Positions 61,863 to 64,000 of a stretch of DNA of 64,000 nt are shown piece by piece. Location: the NCBI GenBank assembly GCA_028281285.1, contig JANQKF010000039.1, positions 40,959-104,958 of the forward strand, written 5' to 3'. The position numbers were made by a program, and so were the translations under genes. Each line of letters opens with the position of its first letter. Positions within the stretch are counted from its first letter, which is position 1. The notes beneath the pieces were generated by a model. The model was given only the letters and a program-made list of their open reading frames with translations, did not search any database and was not told the DNA's origin. Origin of the DNA: Cyclobacteriaceae bacterium. Lineage in GTDB: Bacteria; Bacteroidota; Bacteroidia; Cytophagales; Cyclobacteriaceae.

Positions 61863-64000
61863 ATGTCAGAAGAAAAAATGATGAGGTTAAGTCAGGTGGC
61901 GCGAAAGCTCAATGTTGGGCGTAGTACCATCGTTGATTTCCTTTCGGACAAAGGCTTCGAGGTGGATAGCAGCCCTAACTCCAAAATAAGTGGCGAACAA
62001 TATACTATGTTGGCCAAGGAGTTTGCTTCGTCTGCTTCCGAGAAAGAAGAAGCCTCACATCTGACAATTGGAACTAAGCTTACAGAGGACCTGCTTTCAT
62101 CAACTGAAAAGCCTAATACTTCTAAGCCTCAAGAGGATGATCCTCAAATACTGATTAAAAATCTGAGTACGGAAGAGGTAGCTCCAAAGGAAGAAGAAGC
62201 TGAAGAGCTTCCCACGGAACCTACTCCTGAAGTGACTGAGGAGACCACAACTCTTCCTGAAACGGAAGAGGTAGAATCTCCCAAATTACAAGGGTTTAAA
62301 GTAGTTGGCAAGATAGACCTGGATCCAAAGCCGAAGGAAGAAAAGCCCAAAGAAGAGGCTCCCACTCCTGAACCAGAACCAGAGTCTGAAGAAGCTACTG
62401 AATCTCCAGCCGCAGAGGATCAACAAGAAGAACAGACTCCGGAAAAAGTAATTGAGGCCAAGGCTGATTCCCTTAAAGGATTGACCGTACTAGGTAAGAT
62501 CGAGCTTCCTAAGGATCCTCCGAAAAAAGCAAAACCTGAGCCTGCCGCCAAAAACACGGAGGCGGATGACAAAAAGAAACGCCCTCGCAAGAGAATTCAG
62601 AAGGCTCGTGTGGAACGACCTTCTCAAGGAAATGCTGGAAGGCAGCGTGATAGCAAGAGAGTTCCCAAGGAAGAACTTACTGACAAACAAATTCAAGATC
62701 AGATTAAGGAAACCCTTGCTCGATTGAGTGGCGGAAAAGGGGCCGGTAAAGGAAACAGAGCGAAATACAGGAAAGAAAAGAGAAACGCAGCCGCTGAAGC
62801 AGCAGAGGAACAAATTCTCAAGGAACAGGAAGAATCAAAAATTCTGAAAGTCACAGAATTTATCTCTGCGAGTGACTTGGCTTCGTTGATGGAGGTGTCT
62901 GTGAATGATGTCATTTCTGCATGCATGTCTCTAGGTATGTTTGTCTCAATCAATCAAAGACTTGATGCCGAAGCCATCACCATAATCTCCGATGAATTTG
63001 GTTTTGATGTAGAGTTTACAACTGCTGACGAGGAAGTTGACGTTGTAGAGGAGCAAGACAATGATGGTGACCTTGAAGAAAGGGCTCCAATTGTCACAAT
63101 CATGGGGCATGTTGACCATGGTAAAACTTCGTTGCTGGATTACATTCGAGATTCTAAAGTTACTGAAGGAGAAGCAGGGGGTATTACCCAACACATTGGA
63201 GCATATGATGTGACTACCGAAGACGGTAAACGAATTGCATTTCTGGATACACCTGGTCACGAAGCCTTTACTGCAATGAGAGCACGTGGAGCAAAGATCA
63301 CGGATGTAGTGATTATTGTTGTGGCCGCTGATGATAATGTGATGCCTCAGACCAAAGAGGCAATCAACCATGCACAAGTTGCGGAAGTTCCAATTGTGAT
63401 TGCCATCAACAAAATTGACAAGCCAAATGCCAATGCAGACAAGATAAAGGAAGAACTTTCACAGATGAACATTCTTGTGGAAGATTGGGGTGGCAAATAT
63501 CAGTGCCAGGAAGTATCTGCCAAAACAGGGCAAGGGGTTGATGACCTACTTGAGAAAGTACTGCTGGAAGCGGAATTGCTTGAACTTAAGGCCAATCCTA
63601 ACAAAAAAGCAGTTGGGACTGTGATAGAAGCCACACTTGACAAGGGTCGAGGTTATCTAACAACCATGATGGTTCAAGGCGGAAATCTATCCGTTGGCGA
63701 TACTGTACTTGCGGGTTCTCATTTTGGAAAGGTCAAAGCCATGTTCGACCATCGCGGACAACGATTAAAGAATGTAGGTCCGGCAACCCCAGTTCAAATG
63801 TTGGGGCTTTCAGGGGCACCCCAGGCAGGAGATCGATTTAATGTGATGGATTCTGACAAGGAAGCAAGAGAAATTGCCAACAAGCGTGAGCAAATTCTAC
63901 GAGAGCAGAGTGTCAGAACCAAGAAACATATTACACTTGACGAAATTGGAAGAAGATTAGCCGTAGGTAACTTCAAAGAATTGAACGTCATCGTAAAAGG
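61863..64000 (+). CDS. infB: translation initiation factor IF-2 (3' end cut by window edge)
   Basis: The first 712 codons are visible. Residues 1-50 are the N-terminal IF2N domain ([28 protein letters not shown]). About 60-230 is a low-complexity E/P/K-rich linker. A second IF2N-like segment lies near 320-360. The GTPase starts with G1 GHVDHGKT at 415-422, G3 DTPGHEAF and G4 NKID, followed by domain II. The linker has a strongly purine-rich coding strand, which produces spurious long reading frames on the other strand. It loads fMet-tRNA on the 30S subunit. Confidence 0.97.
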   Translation, partial: MSEEKMMRLSQVARKLNVGRSTIVDFLSDKGFEVDSSPNSKISGEQYTMLAKEFASSASEKEEASHLTIGTKLTEDLLSSTEKPNTSKPQEDDPQILIKNLSTEEVAPKEEEAEELPTEPTPEVTEETTTLPETEEVESPKLQGFKVVGKIDLDPKPKEEKPKEEAPTPEPEPESEEATESPAAEDQQEEQTPEKVIEAKADSLKGLTVLGKIELPKDPPKKAKPEPAAKNTEADDKKKRPRKRIQKARVERPSQGNAGRQRDSKRVPKEELTDKQIQDQIKETLARLSGGKGAGKGNRAKYRKEKRNAAAEAAEEQILKEQEESKILKVTEFISASDLASLMEVSVNDVISACMSLGMFVSINQRLDAEAITIISDEFGFDVEFTTADEEVDVVEEQDNDGDLEERAPIVTIMGHVDHGKTSLLDYIRDSKVTEGEAGGITQHIGAYDVTTEDGKRIAFLDTPGHEAFTAMRARGAKITDVVIIVVAADDNVMPQTKEAINHAQVAEVPIVIAINKIDKPNANADKIKEELSQMNILVEDWGGKYQCQEVSAKTGQGVDDLLEKVLLEAELLELKANPNKKAVGTVIEATLDKGRGYLTTMMVQGGNLSVGDTVLAGSHFGKVKAMFDHRGQRLKNVGPATPVQMLGLSGAPQAGDRFNVMDSDKEAREIANKREQILREQSVRTKKHITLDEIGRRLAVGNFKELNVIVK

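Noticed and set aside
62490..63377. Minus-strand frames of 84-143 codons opposite infB
   Set aside because: They arise from the purine-rich E/P/K linker and the GTPase domain of infB; serine- and phenylalanine-rich translations without motifs.
1..64000. CRISPR arrays, tRNA or rRNA genes, insertion sequences, prophage or integron sites
   Set aside because: No repeated spacers, cloverleaf-type sequences, transposase motifs or terminal repeats were found. The one tyrosine recombinase looks like a housekeeping Xer, not an integrase.

Overview
The window looks like the chromosome of a marine-type Bacteroidota, most likely order Cytophagales. The reasons are type IX secretion genes (porZ, porG), a purH-mreBCD-mrdA-rodA block, a nadK-porG-uppS-bamA-ompH-ompH block, many promoters of the Bacteroidota form TAnnTTTG, few Shine-Dalgarno sequences except a very strong one on rpsU, and exported proteins whose predicted mature N-terminus is glutamine. 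The taxonomic call is inference from gene content. I see no rRNA, tRNA, CRISPR array, transposon or prophage.

Region 1 (1-18307, all minus strand) is an exopolysaccharide or capsule locus read leftwards. It starts with sulfate activation (cysC with a DUF2061 N-terminus, cysD, cysN, cysQ). It continues without a clear break into UDP-uronic-acid type sugar genes (nucleotide-sugar dehydrogenase, 4-epimerase, PLP aminotransferase). After a 243-base gap comes a complete GDP-L-colitose branch (gmd, colD, colC). After a 247-base gap with a good promoter comes a pair of regulators (winged-helix/degenerate nucleotidyltransferase protein and a NusG-like UpxY protein), then the export proteins Wza and Wzz. 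The locus runs off the left edge in a nonulosonic-acid type module (PseB, aldo/keto reductase, SpsF-like cytidylyltransferase). No glycosyltransferase, flippase or polymerase is inside the window.

Region 2 (18359-26119, plus strand) carries cytochrome c maturation (ccmB, ccmC, ccmD, ccmE of the Cys type, ccmF), a Tat-exported class V aminotransferase-like protein, a DUF2520 protein and a UbiA-family prenyltransferase. Region 3 (26116-33829) has purN, purH and the rod-shape operon mreBCD-mrdA-rodA. Region 4 (33826-41778) is mixed: a conserved protein of unknown function, a ferredoxin, thymidine kinase, PorZ, RecO, a 2OG-Fe(II) oxygenase, a ChrA-type transporter and an LD-carboxypeptidase.

Region 5 (41839-50489, minus strand) is the envelope block: two Skp/OmpH chaperones, BamA, UppS, PorG and NAD kinase, then a CBS protein, a PabA/TrpG glutaminase, a CvpA-family protein and a YqeY protein. 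Region 6 (50639-64000) holds pdxJ, a hydrolase, an RsmI-like methylase, metK, hpf, a Xer recombinase, rpsU, an acyl-CoA dehydrogenase behind a palindromic operator, rfbB-rfbA, a glutaminyl cyclase lipoprotein, and the rimP-nusA-infB operon with a hairpin leader. infB is cut by the right edge.

The most notable observations are: the colitose branch, the sulfate-activation genes joined to the polysaccharide locus, the regulator/UpxY pair, the Cys-type CcmE, the strong Shine-Dalgarno of rpsU, an 11-bp hairpin touching the xer start codon, the operator overlapping the acyl-CoA dehydrogenase promoter, and glutamine at the predicted mature N-terminus of seven exported proteins alongside a glutaminyl cyclase gene. 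Nothing here is clearly a new system of its own.
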